Source of the DNA: DAIRUS01 sp036803205
Lineage (GTDB): Bacteria > Patescibacteriota > Minisyncoccia > Minisyncoccales > GBS-2
Reading direction: 5' to 3'
Assembly (NCBI GenBank): GCA_036803205.1
Contig: DAIRUS010000002.1
Location: forward strand, 1-64,000
DNA length: 64,000 bases
This document shows, piece by piece, positions 1 through 7,287 of the stretch (position 1 is its first letter; each line of letters begins with the position of its first letter). The translations under genes and the position numbers were made by a program. Below the pieces are notes generated by a model, which saw nothing but the letters and a program-made list of their open reading frames with translations, was not told the DNA's origin and made no database searches.

Positions 1-101
1 CTTGATTTATGAATTAAATTTGGTAAGATAATAGAGAAAGTTTAAACTGATTTAGTTTGAGCGCCATGCTTTAGGTCGTAACAAAGAACATGTTTTGAAA
101 T

Positions 102-707
102 ATGAAAATTGTCAAAGAAGATCAAAATTTAATGATTATTAAAGAAAGAAATATTTTTGCCTTTATTGCTGGCATTATTTTTATTCTTTTTGGATTCTTG
201 GTAATTTTCAAGCCGGATTTTTTTAATGTAAAAAAACCGCCGCTATGATCTGGTTTTGCCGCGATTCTTTTTGGTTTGTTCGTTGTCTTGGTTGTTAAAA
301 CAATTACCATCGTTCTTGATAAAAATACAAAAAAACTATCGTTTAAATTCAAAAGTTTAATTAAGGAAAAATCTGAAGAGTATAATTTAGACCAAATTAA
401 ACAAATTGAATTGCGCCAAGATTATATCCCAAACAGCAAAGGGAGAGGTGCTTATGCATATGAATTATTTTTTATTTTTGATAATGGCGAAGAGGTTCCG
501 TTAAATTCATATAGTTCATCAATAGTTCTAGTTCTGGGGAAACAAATCATTCCTGAAAAATCAATGGGGGCAAGAATTGCTAATTTTTTAAACATTCCTT
601 TTCAAGAAAGAAGACCTCCCACCATAACTGAAACATTGTCTACCATTCAAGAAGTTGTGCAAAAAGAAATAGAAAAGAACAAGAATAGAAAAGAACAGGA
701 CGGATAA
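102..707 (+). pseudogene. Two-TM membrane protein gene interrupted by in-frame TGA
   Basis: A reading frame starting at ATG 102 encodes a short polar N-terminus, a hydrophobic helix at about residues 19-37, then a second helix (AAILFGLFVVLVV) and a soluble tail that uses normal codons to TAA at 705-707. Codon 49 (246-248) is TGA, between the two helices after the residues KKPPL. Downstream of it the only ATG is at 276, inside the second helix, which would give a 143-residue product lacking the hairpin. The continuous frame on both sides says this was one 201-codon gene. A nonsense mutation, a base error (TGG to TGA) or readthrough are all possible. Other genes here end normally in TGA, which argues against recoding. 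The family is not recognised. Confidence 0.55.
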
Positions 708-735
708 ATTTTGAAATTTTTTGATCTTAAAGAAT

Positions 736-809
736 GGGCCCGTAGTTCAGTTGGCTAGAATGCCTCATTTGCAATGAGGAGGTCAGCGGTTCGAATCCGC
801 TCGGGTCCA
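736..809 (+). tRNA. tRNA-Ala(UGC)
   Basis: A complete cloverleaf. The acceptor arms GGGCCCG and CGGGTCC pair over seven positions including G3-U70, the alanine identity pair. The anticodon stem CCTCA/TGAGG encloses the loop TTTGCAA with anticodon TGC. The T arm carries the GGTTCGAATCC core. The discriminator is A at 809; CCA is not encoded. The remnant of a recombinase lies immediately downstream on the other strand, so this tRNA may have served as an integration site. Confidence 0.96.
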
Positions 810-879
810 CATTAGACGATTTCTTTTACCCTTGCCCTTCGCTTCGCTCGGGGCTCGGGCTTCGTCGGGCAGAAAATAA

Positions 880-1121
880 AGGTAATTCCAGGGCTTTTTG
901 AAATCAACAAAAAGCCGCTGGTCAAAAATTCGGCGGTTCGAGCCGATTTTTTTGAGGAAATTTTTCATTTTAGAAAAATTATCTTCCAAAACGAAATTTT
1001 TGGCTTGATTGGCTTCAATTATCCAGTTTCTGGTGAGTTCAAACCAATGATTTCCTTTTCGCTCAAAATTCGATAATTTTTCTTTGTTTATTTTGCCACA
1101 AACCTTGACAAAACAGTAGGA
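880..1121 (-). pseudogene. Serine recombinase C-terminal remnant
   Basis: On the minus strand an open frame entered just after a TGA (1122-1124) encodes a recognisable tail of the large serine recombinase/resolvase family: KLSNFERKGNHWFELTRNW, then WIIEANQAKNF, then the helix ending in FLKKIGSN and the terminal strand RLFVDFKKPWNYL. In intact CPR recombinases this is the coiled-coil and last strand after the zinc-ribbon domain. The catalytic domain, DNA-binding domain, zinc ribbon and any start codon are absent. The frame then runs without a natural stop through low-complexity GC-rich sequence into tRNA-Ala (to 783). Recognition is from family memory; a profile search of the 80-residue translation would settle it. 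Confidence 0.7.
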
Positions 1122-1132
1122 TCAAGTGGAAC

Positions 1133-1510
1133 ATGTCGTGGCTAGAGGTCATCCTGGCGATGAGCGGTGGCAATCCCGGTGCAATCATAGTCTGCATTGA
1201 GCTTCTAGCAAGGGGAGAGAAGGTGGATTCCGATACGTTTGACGGTGGAATCAACAGCTTGCTTATACTCGACATGCTCGGCATCTACGGAGAACGTATC
1301 TATCTGCTCTGGAACGATGTCTGCAGACAGCACATCGGCAAGATGATCGCTGTTCTCCGTGCTTACCAGCTCGGTCGGCTCGCGGGCGTAAACACGGAGA
1401 CCATCAACCACGCCATCGACAACCGTGGCGCCGGTATCGACCTCGACGCCGTCGTGGAAGCGGTCAAAAGCCGTCTCCCGAACTTCAACCCAGATGTCTC
1501 CACCGCCTAA
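1133..1510 (+). CDS. Hypothetical protein, GC-rich orphan gene (125 aa)
   Basis: An intact frame from ATG 1133 to TAA 1510. By eye the gene is well over half G+C, with many C- and G-ending codons (CTC, GGC, GCC, ATC), unlike its AT-rich neighbours. The product is soluble, with no signal peptide or membrane segment. It seems all-helical, with a Gly/Asn-rich start (MSGGNPGA), a single early Cys, a central LGIYGERIYLLWNDVC stretch and a C-terminal AIDNRGAGIDLDAVVEAV segment. I cannot assign a family. It sits where the upstream part of the broken recombinase should be, which suggests it arrived with or replaced part of a mobile element. The foreign composition with an intact frame favours a real gene. 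Confidence 0.6.
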   Translation: MSWLEVILAMSGGNPGAIIVCIELLARGEKVDSDTFDGGINSLLILDMLGIYGERIYLLWNDVCRQHIGKMIAVLRAYQLGRLAGVNTETINHAIDNRGAGIDLDAVVEAVKSRLPNFNPDVSTA

Positions 1511-1790
1511 ACATACGCGTCTCACAACCTTTCTCGTCTTACATCTATGCGCCCCCTGCGGAATTCGTCAACAACGAAAAATCCAAAGGGGCCCTTTCTT
1601 TTTTTCAAAGAACAAAAGAATTTGCCGCCAAAGAGAAAATGTGATATGATTTACTACCGAGTTTCGTTAGCTAAAAACTTAAAATTGTTAAAGAACGCGG
1701 CGAGCCATTAAATTTTTTGGGCTTTGCCGCCGCCCCGAGCGAATCAAAGACGGAAATCGTCTGAACTAACTTAAAAATAGTCCACAATTT
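1511..1790. other. Intergenic stretch with no clear gene
   Basis: No supported gene. It contains GC-rich patches (around 1545-1600 and 1698-1745) in AT-rich sequence. A short palindromic run AAAGGGGCCCTTT is followed by a T tract near 1585-1606 and could act as a weak terminator for the GC-rich gene upstream. The composition resembles the recombinase-remnant region, so it may be the other flank of the decayed mobile element. Confidence 0.4.
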
Positions 1791-1799
1791 TGGTATAAT
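1791..1799 (+). promoter_or_regulatory. Extended -10 promoter
   Basis: TGGTATAAT is a perfect extended -10 (TGn plus TATAAT). No good -35 sits 16-18 bp upstream, as is usual for extended -10 promoters. It would start transcription about 50 nt before the gene at 1858. Confidence 0.55.
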
Positions 1800-1857
1800 A
1801 GAATAATTAAAGGTCGAAAAATAAAAACTCTCTTAATATTAATATTTTTAAAATAAT

Positions 1858-2538
1858 ATGATTCAAGGATGGAGCGATCTTATCGTTCAATCTCTTCAAG
1901 ATGTTTTCGGAGAATTCATAACTAATTTTCTGCCAAAGTTAATTGTAGCGATAATCGTTTTTATCTTCGGTTGGTTTGTGGCTATAGTCTTTGGAAAATT
2001 CATTACTGAAATTCTGAAAAGGTTGAGACTTGATAGGGTTTTTGAAAGCACTGGTTGGAAAGATGCCCTGGAGAAAGCCGAGATAAAGGTTCTGCCATCA
2101 GAATTTATCGGAACGATTTTCAAATGGGTTTTGGTTGTTGCCTTTTTGATAGCAGCGGTTGAAATTTTGGGATTGACCCAGTTTGCCACTCTCTTGAACA
2201 GAATTATTGGTTGGCTTCCGAATCTGATTGTCGCTGTTGCCATCTTCTTTGTTGCTATTGTCATTGCCGATATCTTGCAAAAAATCATTAAGGTCAGTGT
2301 TCAGAAAGTTGGAGTAAAGTATGCTGGAATTTTAGGAGGGATTGCTCGTTGGGGAATTTATGCGATTGCTATTTTTGCTATTTTGGTTCAGTTGGAGATT
2401 GCGCCAGCTTTAATTAATGCTTTAATTTTCGGATTTGTCGGAACATTAAGTTTGGCTTTTGGTTTAGCTTTTGGACTTGGAGGAAGAGAAGCAGCGGCAA
2501 AGATAATTGAAGATTTAAAGAAAAAAATTTCAGAGTAA
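1858..2538 (+). CDS. TM-helix repeat membrane protein (small mechanosensitive-channel related)
   Basis: A 226-residue membrane protein with about four or five hydrophobic helices: residues 22-46, 79-104, 117-139, 160-182 and a Gly/Ala-rich C-terminal helix at 185-212. The pattern, with GWxxAxxFGKxITEILKRL after the first helix and FGLGGREAAAKIIEDL at the end, matches the conserved-TM-helix family related to MscS channels. The last helix resembles the MscS pore helix and its exit (GLGGREAA), but the cytoplasmic beta domain of full MscS is missing. The protein probably forms or regulates a small conductance; this is inferred. There is no Shine-Dalgarno sequence before ATG 1858. Confidence 0.8.
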   Translation: MIQGWSDLIVQSLQDVFGEFITNFLPKLIVAIIVFIFGWFVAIVFGKFITEILKRLRLDRVFESTGWKDALEKAEIKVLPSEFIGTIFKWVLVVAFLIAAVEILGLTQFATLLNRIIGWLPNLIVAVAIFFVAIVIADILQKIIKVSVQKVGVKYAGILGGIARWGIYAIAIFAILVQLEIAPALINALIFGFVGTLSLAFGLAFGLGGREAAAKIIEDLKKKISE

Positions 2539-2588
2539 TTAAATTATTTTTGATTCATCAAATTATTCTTAATTTTTTTCTTGTGGTC

Positions 2589-2616
2589 TTGACAGGTATT
2601 TTTGGTTTGCTAAAAT
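2589..2616 (+). promoter_or_regulatory. Strong promoter upstream of 23S rRNA
   Basis: TTGACA (2589-2594), a 16-bp spacer, then TAAAAT (2611-2616). It is the best promoter between the channel gene and 23S rRNA and should start RNA near 2623. Confidence 0.7.
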
Positions 2617-2627
2617 TAAATTTAGGT

Positions 2628-2757
2628 ATGGAAAAGACTGATTCATTAATTAATAGAAGCGGGTGATTTCTGGGATTTTGAGATATCTGCCATACGGTTG
2701 CACAGGAATTAGGTAAATGGCATTCTCAGAAAACCGCTTCAAAAGCGGTTTTCTAAT
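2628..2757 (+). promoter_or_regulatory. Structured leader before 23S rRNA with mini-ORF and terminator-like hairpin
   Basis: Just downstream of the 2589 promoter there is a 12-codon frame (ATG 2628 to TGA 2666: MEKTDSLINRSG). It is followed by a long hairpin with TGAGA (2679-2683) and TGCCAT (2688-2693) pairing to ATGGCA (2717-2722) and TCTCA (2724-2728). A perfect 12-bp hairpin (arms 2728-2739 and 2743-2754, loop CAA) follows, with four T in its 3' arm and then TAATTAT. This could be an rRNA leader element, an attenuator, or a small RNA that ends here. I match it to no known riboswitch class. Confidence 0.45.
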
Positions 2758-2811
2758 TATAGAAGAAAGTACCTTGAAAATTAAATAAACGGATTCCAGT
2801 TATTAATTGCT

Positions 2812-5800
2812 AGCCAAGAGTTACTCATAAAGCGGATGGAGGATGCCTTGGGAGGTTGAGGCGATGAAGGACGTGGCGTGACTGCGATAAGCCTCGGGTA
2901 GGTGTCTAGCAACCTTTGATCCGGGGATTTCCGAATGGGGAAACCTAAGTAGGTAAAACCTACTTGTCCTACTAAATTTTTAGTAGGAAGCGAACCCGCT
3001 GAAGTGAAACATCTCAGTAAGCGGAGGAAAAGATACCAAAGCTTCGCTTTCTTCCCACTAAACCGACACTAAACAAAACACTAAACTGACACGAAAAGCT
3101 TCGTTTCGGTTTCGTGTAGTCGCCGAAGGCGACAAAGTTTCGTATTTGTTTGGTGGAGAATTTGCGAAGCAAATTCCCTTAGTAGCGGCGAGCGAAGAGG
3201 GAAAAGCCTAAACCAATCTTTTAAGATTGGGGTTGGAAGAAAATATCGTCTGGAGCCTTTCTTCTTAAGAGAAAGATTCCAGAGGGAGAGCACTTAGGTA
3301 AAGTTTGGTTAGTCGAAATTCCCTGGAAAGGGATACCATAGATGGTAATAGTCCAGTAGACGAAAATCACTTTACGCTCCTTGATGTTTTTCTTGAGTAC
3401 CACGGGAAATGAAAATCCTGTGGGAAGCAGGCAGAACTACACTGCCAAGGCTAAATACTCAACCTCACCGATAGTGCACCAGTACCGTGAGGGAAAGGTG
3501 AAAAGTACCGGGGTAACCGGGGTGAAATAGAACCTGAAACCATCCGCTGACAAGAAGTTCGAGCCCGAAAGGGTGAGAGCGTACCTATTGGAGCAGGAAC
3601 CAACGAGTTTATGTCCATTCCACTCTTAAGTCCTTTTAGGACGAAGGTATAGGGAAACCGAGTATTAAAAGTGCGAATGTGCTTTAATAAGCATTCTGGA
3701 GTGGGCATAAGACCCGAAGCCGAGCGAGCTTACCATGGCCAGGGTGAATTCATCTGAAAAGATGGAGGAGGCCCGAACCCGTGGGTCGTGCAAAACCTTG
3801 GGACGAGCTGTGGTAAGAAGTGAAAAGCTAAACGAGCTCGGTAATAGCTGGTTCTCCCCGAAATAGCTTTGGGGCTAGCCCGGAGAAGTAAGAAGTGAAG
3901 GTAGAGCACTGGAAGGAATATTGTGGAGAAATCCAGGTATTCCTACCAAACTCCGAATGTCATTTCTGAAATCTCCGGAGTCAGAACTTGGGCGCTAAGG
4001 TCCAAGCTCAAAAGGGAAACAGCCCAGATCTTCATCTAAGGTCCCTAAATCTGAGCTAAGTGTTTTTTAAGGAAGTATTCTGCCTTTAACAGGTAGGAGG
4101 TTAGCTTAGAAGTAGCTATCCTTTAAAGAGTGTGTAACAACTCACTACTCGATGGCAGAACGCGCCGAAGATTCATCGGGACTCAAGCTCAGTACCGAAG
4201 ATAAGAATCCTATGTCAAATTTTGATATAGGATGGTAGGGGAGCGTTCTCAGTGCGGTGAAGCCGGAAGGTGACTGACGGTGGAGCACTGAGAAGTGAGA
4301 ATGTTGGTATGAGTAACCGCAAGGCAGGTGAAATCCCTGCCCACCGAAAGCCCAAGGTTTCCTTGGCAACGACAATCGTCCAAGGGTTAGGCGGACCTAA
4401 GGTAAAGCCGAAAGGCGTAGCTGATGGATAGCCGGTCAATATTCCGGCCCTTCTCTACTTGTTTTCCGAAATGAAGAAGGGTTGGCGAAGGAGAGGATTA
4501 TTGGATTTCCTTCTTTGACTCTTTCTTGGGGTCAAAGGAAGTTTCAGCTTCGGCTGGAACAACTCTTTCAAAAACTCTTCCTAGAAAAGTTTTGGAGTAA
4601 AAAGTAGGGGAACCGTACCGCAAACCGACACAGGTGGGCTGGTGTCAGAGCACCAAGGTGAACGGGTGAGACCTCGTTAAGGAACTCGGCAAAAAAGCTA
4701 GGCGTAAGTTCGCGAGATGCCTTCCCCTTTCTTTCTAAAAAAAGAAGGGGGCGCAGCGAAAGTTTCCCTGGCGACTGTTTAACTAAAACACAGGTCCCTG
4801 CTTAACTCGAAAGAGGATGTATAGGGGCTGAGGCCTGACCAGTACCAGAGTGTTAAGATTGTCGGTTTCTATTTTTAAGATAGAAGCTGAACAATTGAAG
4901 CCTTTGGTGAACGTCCGCGGTAACTATAACCGTGTTAAAGTAGCGTAACCCCTTGTCGAGTAAGTTTCGGCCCGCATGAAAGGCTTCACGACTGGGGAAC
5001 TGTCTCAACGAGGCGCCCGGTGAAAATACAATGGAGGTGAAGATGCCTCCAACCGGCGGTTAGACGAAAAGACCCCTGGAGCTTTACTGCAGGGTAGTAT
5101 TGGGTTTTGGATTTCAATGCGTAGCGTAGTGGGGAGGCTATGAATCTGTCATTTCGGTGACAGAGGAGCCGTCAATGAAACACCCATCTTTGAAGTTCTT
5201 AATTCTAACTTTGCTAAAAGCAAAGGACAGTGCTACTCGGGCAGTTTAAGTGGGGCACTTGCCCTCTAAAAAGTAACGAGGGCGTTCAAAGGTCGGCTTA
5301 GGCCGGATGGAAATCGGCCTGGACGTGCAAAGGCAAAAGCCGGCTTTACTGCGAGCAAGATATTGCGAGCAGTTGGGAAACCAGGACTTAGTGAACCGAC
5401 CCGTTTTAGTAGAACACGGGAAGATCATCAGTCAAAAGCTACCCTGGGGATAACAGGCTAGTAGGGCCCGCGAGTCCATATCAACGGCCCTGTTCGGCAC
5501 CTCGATGTCGGCTCGTCGCAGCGCGGGGGTGGAGAAGCTCCCAAGCGTCCGGCTGTTCGCCGGTTAAAGCGATCCGTGAGTTGGGTTCAGAGCGTCGTGA
5601 GACAGCTCGGTCTCTATCTACCGTCGGCGTTAGAGTCTTGAGGGGATTTGTCCCTAGTACGAGAGGACTGGGATGAGTCAACCTCTGGTCTACCAGTTGT
5701 TCTGCCAGGAGCATTGCTGGGTAGCCACGTTGATTAGGGATAAGTGCTGAAAGCATCTAAGCACGAAGCCCACCCCAAGACGAGGACTCTTAAAGACCCC

Positions 5801-5890
5801 TTGGAGACGACAAGGTTGATAGGCTCTAGGTGTAAGTGCAGTAATGCATTTAGCCGAGGAGTACTAATCGGTCGATTTTTATTCTTGGCT
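2812..5890 (+). rRNA. rrl: 23S ribosomal RNA
   Basis: A complete large-subunit rRNA. Landmarks in order are: GAGGCGATGAAGGACGTG near the 5' end; TAGTAGCGGCGAGCGAA; GGTAAAGCACTG-like domain II sequences; CGTACCGCAAACCGACACAG; CGTAACTATAACCG-type domain V core (GGTAACTATAACCGTG at about 4919); GACGGAAAGACCCC-equivalent; the sarcin-ricin loop AGTACGAGAGGACTGGGATG near 5657; and GTACTAATCGGTCGA at the 3' end. Ends are approximate, placed from the terminal processing stem. No 16S gene precedes it in the window. Domain I contains an expansion of over 100 nt. The minus-strand frames across it are shadows. Confidence 0.95.
3041..3170 (+). other. Expansion segment inside 23S rRNA domain I
   Basis: Between AGGAAAAGATACCAAA and TTCCCTTAGTAGCGGCGAGC, where E. 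coli has fewer than 20 nt, about 130 nt are inserted. The insert folds on itself: CCACTAAAC pairs with GTTTGGTGG near its ends; inside are ACACGAAA/TTTCGTGT, GTCGCC-GAA-GGCGAC and GAATTTGC-GAA-GCAAATTC hairpins. There is no ORF and no group I or II intron core, so it is an expansion segment or intervening sequence rather than a homing intron. Confidence 0.7.
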
Positions 5891-5944
5891 AGCAATTAAT
5901 GACTGGATTTTGATTTCATCAAAAAATTGTCATTCAATTATCCA

Positions 5945-6062
5945 TTTGGGTGGCGATTATACTGGGTTTGTCCCACTCGTTCCCATTCCGAACACGAAAG
6001 TGAAATAACCCAAGGCCGATGATAGTGGATTTTTTCCGCGAAAGTAGGTAATCGCCACCCAA
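5945..6062 (+). rRNA. rrf: 5S ribosomal RNA
   Basis: TTGGGTGGCGAT at the 5' end pairs with ATCGCCACCCAA at the 3' end to form helix I. Inside are the conserved CCCATTCCGAACACGAAAGT segment and GCCGATGATAGTGG. It lies about 50 nt after 23S rRNA and is probably cotranscribed with it. Confidence 0.93.
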
Positions 6063-6109
6063 GTGTCATTAAATATTTTGATAATTGAAAGATGGAATAA
6101 ACAAAAATT

Positions 6110-6148
6110 GATTTTTTAAAAGAGCACCCGAGAGGTGGCTTTTTTATT
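6110..6148 (+). terminator. Rho-independent terminator of the rRNA unit
   Basis: AGCACC, loop CGAGA, GGTGGCT (one bulged G), flanked by an A-rich 5' side and followed by TTTTTTATTTTT. It ends the 23S-5S transcript just before mreC. Confidence 0.7.
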
Positions 6149-6175
6149 TTTGATAAAATGTTGTAAAATAGTAAA

Positions 6176-6964
6176 ATGAGATTTTCTCCAAAACAAAATA
6201 GAATTTTAATTGCCATTAGCTTTATTTTATTGATTCTCATTTTAAATTTTTTCCAAAAAGAGGTAAAAAATTTTTTCTATTTAATATCTTCTCCTATTCA
6301 AAAATGGTTTTGGCAGGGAGGAGGAAAAATAGCCAGTTTTTTAAAAGTCTTCTCTGAAATTAAAAACTTGAAAGAAGAAAATGAAAAATTGCTATTTAAA
6401 AACCAAGAATTATTAGTTGAAAATTTTGCCCTGAAAGAAATAAAAAAAGAAAATGAATTTTTAAAAAAGGCATTAGAGATTAATTTAGAGGAAGAATTCA
6501 AAGTTGATTTAGTTCAGGTTCTTGGAAAAGATGTCTTTCAAGATTTCTTGATAATCAACAAAGGATTTAAAGACGGGATTTCCATTGGTTTACCAGTGAT
6601 TACTGAAGAAAAGGTGTTAGTTGGAAAAATCAATAAAGTTTACGAAAATTTTTCAAAAGTAACACTCCTGACAGCAAAAGATTTTTCTTTCGATGGCGAA
6701 ATTGCCGAGAAAGAAATTTACGGAATACTCAAAGGAAAGGGAGGCTTAAAACTTTCCCTTGAATTTTTGCCAATTGATAAAGAAGTTAAAGAAGGTGATG
6801 TAGTAGTAACAGCAATTTTGGGAGGAGTTTTTCCTCGAGGCCTTTTAGTGGGGAAAATTAAGAGGGTGCAAAAATCTGATATTGAATCTTTCCAGCGGGC
6901 TGAGGTTGAGCCTGCTTTGAGAATTGAATTTTCAAAAAACCTTTTGGTTATTAAAAAATGGTAA
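6176..6964 (+). CDS. mreC: Rod shape-determining protein MreC
   Basis: 262 residues, near the family norm. A single N-terminal TM helix (residues 12-28) is followed by a coiled coil (residues 58-100, rich in Lys/Glu/Leu) and the beta-barrel domain with the typical GKDVFQDFLIINKGFKDG and GLPVITEEKVLVGKI segments, and a second barrel ending in the RGLLVGKI and EVEPALRIEF strands. MreC is an extracytoplasmic scaffold for the elongation complex. It overlaps mreD by 7 nt and heads the mreC-mreD-mrdA operon. A TAAAAT -10 ends 7 nt before the ATG, so the mRNA may be leaderless. No mreB lies in the window. Confidence 0.93.
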   Translation: MRFSPKQNRILIAISFILLILILNFFQKEVKNFFYLISSPIQKWFWQGGGKIASFLKVFSEIKNLKEENEKLLFKNQELLVENFALKEIKKENEFLKKALEINLEEEFKVDLVQVLGKDVFQDFLIINKGFKDGISIGLPVITEEKVLVGKINKVYENFSKVTLLTAKDFSFDGEIAEKEIYGILKGKGGLKLSLEFLPIDKEVKEGDVVVTAILGGVFPRGLLVGKIKRVQKSDIESFQRAEVEPALRIEFSKNLLVIKKW

Positions 6965-7287
6965 AGAAAACTATCTTTTTTATTTTTTTATTCTTTTTTT
7001 TAGTTTTATTTCAAACCAGTTTTTTACCCCATTTTATAACCACCCCTCTTTTTAGAGGTTGGTTTTTGAATTTAGTTTTAATTTCGGTAATCGTAATCAA
7101 TTTTCTTGAGAAGAGTAAAGCTTTTTCTGGCTTTTTGAGCGCTTTTTTCGCCGGTTTTTTTATTGATATTTTCTCTGAAACCTTTATTGGCTTTCACATT
7201 TTCATTTTTATTTTAATCTCCATTTTTGTTAAATATTTTTTCAAGAGATATGTTCAACTTTTCTGGAAAAGGGAAAAATTACTTTAA
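6958..7287 (+). CDS. mreD: Rod shape-determining protein MreD
   Basis: 109 residues with about four hydrophobic helices and almost no soluble loops, including FFAGFFIDIFSETFIGFHIF, the recognisable MreD segment (D-x-F/L...G). It is shorter than the usual 160 residues. Translational coupling to mreC is likely (ATGGTAA overlap), and the end overlaps the start of mrdA. Identification rests on topology, the motif and operon position. It is an integral membrane partner of MreC and PBP2 in the elongasome. Confidence 0.82.
   Translation: MVKKTIFFIFLFFFLVLFQTSFLPHFITTPLFRGWFLNLVLISVIVINFLEKSKAFSGFLSAFFAGFFIDIFSETFIGFHIFIFILISIFVKYFFKRYVQLFWKREKLL

Larger units (their letters stand above)
2802..5900 (+). 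repeat. 23S rRNA processing stem (inverted repeat flanking 23S)
   Basis: ATTAATTGCTAGCCAAGA at 2802-2819 is perfectly complementary to 5883-5900, bringing the ends of 23S rRNA together in an 18-bp helix that extends imperfectly outward (CAGTT with GACTG). This is the expected RNase III processing stem of the pre-23S transcript; it also helps place the mature ends. Confidence 0.85.

Noticed and set aside
102..707. TGA recoding (Gly or Trp) in this organism
   Set aside because: Many genes end at TGA with overlapping starts (14922, 58486, 12084) and long ORFs lack internal TGA, so the standard code fits. One interrupted gene is not evidence of recoding.
783..989. Minus-strand protein running through tRNA-Ala
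   Set aside because: The part past 880 is low-complexity sequence and tRNA; only the recombinase-like section 880-1121 is meaningful, recorded as a remnant.
1205..1525. Minus-strand 106-codon frame opposite the GC-rich gene
   Set aside because: Mirror frame favoured by G+C-rich third positions; the plus-strand frame has the better start and composition.
3041..3170. Group I intron or homing-endonuclease intron in 23S
   Set aside because: The insert is too short, has no ORF and no intron core; the LAGLIDADG-like gene at 52289 is not associated with rRNA.
3081..5756. Several minus-strand frames of 60-91 codons across 3081-5756
   Set aside because: They lie entirely within 23S rRNA; typical rRNA shadow frames.
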